A stretch of 5,971 bases of DNA from Kiloniellales bacterium (GTDB lineage Bacteria; Pseudomonadota; Alphaproteobacteria; Kiloniellales; JAKSDN01), in NCBI GenBank assembly GCA_022360075.1, contig JAKSDN010000685.1, positions 1 through 5,971 of the forward strand, in the 5' to 3' direction. The notes below the pieces were generated by a model. The model was not told where the DNA came from. It saw only the letters and a program-made list of their open reading frames with translations, and made no database searches. Below are positions 5,785 through 5,971 of this stretch, in pieces. The translations under genes and the position numbers were made by a program. Position 1 is the stretch's first letter, and each line of letters opens with the position of its first letter.

Positions 5785-5807
5785 CCCTCCTCCTCAAGGC
5801 AGGAGGG
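5785..5807. repeat. Hairpin CCCTCCT / AGGAGGG
   Basis: CCCTCCT (5785-5791) pairs perfectly with AGGAGGG (5801-5807) around a nine-base loop, followed by AAAA. A related but weaker C-rich/G-rich pair lies near 5838-5857, also followed by CAAAA, so these may be two diverged copies of an intergenic palindromic repeat. Confidence 0.4.
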
Positions 5808-5930
5808 AAAATGTAAGCTCGCTCAGTGTCTTAATCTCCCTCCCCCGTAAGAGGGGCAAAAGTCCGGGCCGTGTTGGCAGGATCGAGCGGTGGTGGCGCG
5901 TTGCGATCTTGGCTGCAGTGCCGGCGTGCG

Positions 5931-5971
5931 TGCTTCGAGACGCCCCTTTGGGGCTCCTCAGCATGAGGATA
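5931..5971. repeat. REP-like palindromic intergenic element, probably cut by the window edge
   Basis: The end of the window reads TGCTTCGAGACG, then the hairpin GCCCC-TTT-GGGGC (5942-5954), then a second hairpin CCTCA-GCA-TGAGG (5956-5968). The pattern of CTTCGAGACG, a variable GC hairpin, then CTCCTCAGCATGAGG is one I recognise as a very common dispersed intergenic repeat in alphaproteobacterial genomes. Only one copy is visible here, so repetition itself cannot be seen in this window. Confidence 0.6.

Larger units (their letters stand above)
5601..5930. other. Gene-free region with many inverted repeats
   Basis: I see no convincing gene here. The only sizeable open frame (5601-5816, plus, GTG start) has near-random third positions, unlike the strongly GC-biased genes of this window, and encodes a Gly/Ser/Pro-rich sequence without motifs. 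The AT content is higher than in the genes. What the region does hold is a chain of inverted repeats between 5629 and 5807, followed by about 120 bases (5811-5930) in which I see only a C-rich/G-rich stretch, CCCTCCCCC...GAGGGG (about 5838-5857), that resembles the hairpin just upstream. Confidence 0.6.

Noticed and set aside
5601..5816. 71-residue plus-strand open frame with GTG start
   Set aside because: Third positions are not GC-biased, no Shine-Dalgarno sequence is well placed, and inverted repeats fill the region.

Overview
The window is GC-rich bacterial DNA with strongly GC-biased third codon positions and almost no spacing between coding genes. The protein families and a palindromic intergenic repeat at the right edge suggest an alphaproteobacterium, probably of the Rhodospirillales type. 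This placement is inferred from style and families, not from a marker gene.

Layout, left to right. Positions 1-687 (minus strand) hold the first 229 residues of a DUF1611 / DgcN-type D-glutamate N-acetyltransferase, cut by the window edge. A divergent intergenic region (688-893) carries a plausible sigma70-type promoter for the rightward genes, with its -35 in the loop of an inverted repeat. Then comes a tight rightward operon: a gamma-glutamyltransferase-like Ntn hydrolase (894-2681), an SDR-family oxidoreductase (2709-3539) and a DinF-type MATE exporter (3532-4881). The last two overlap by 8 bases. A weak hairpin separates this operon from a convergent minus-strand gene (4893-5381) of unknown function. 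That gene has a textbook Shine-Dalgarno sequence before a GTG start. From about 5382 to the right edge there is no convincing gene, only a chain of inverted repeats, GC-rich hairpins and the start of a REP-like palindromic element.

How the genes may work together. DgcN acetylates D-glutamate as the first step of a D-glutamate catabolic route. The GGT-like enzyme is predicted to cleave an amide or gamma-glutamyl-like bond after self-processing at Thr405, but it lacks the arginine motif canonical GGTs use to hold the glutamyl alpha-carboxylate. The SDR could oxidise or reduce a product or substrate, and the MATE protein could export a product or toxic compound. A shared D-glutamate or gamma-glutamyl theme is an attractive but unproven inference from adjacency.

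The least ordinary signals are non-coding. One is a 12-bp hairpin inside the 5' coding region of the unknown gene, next to repeated GACCTC motifs that include two copies of the complement of its own Shine-Dalgarno sequence. The other is a run of mutually exclusive stem-loops at 5629-5725.
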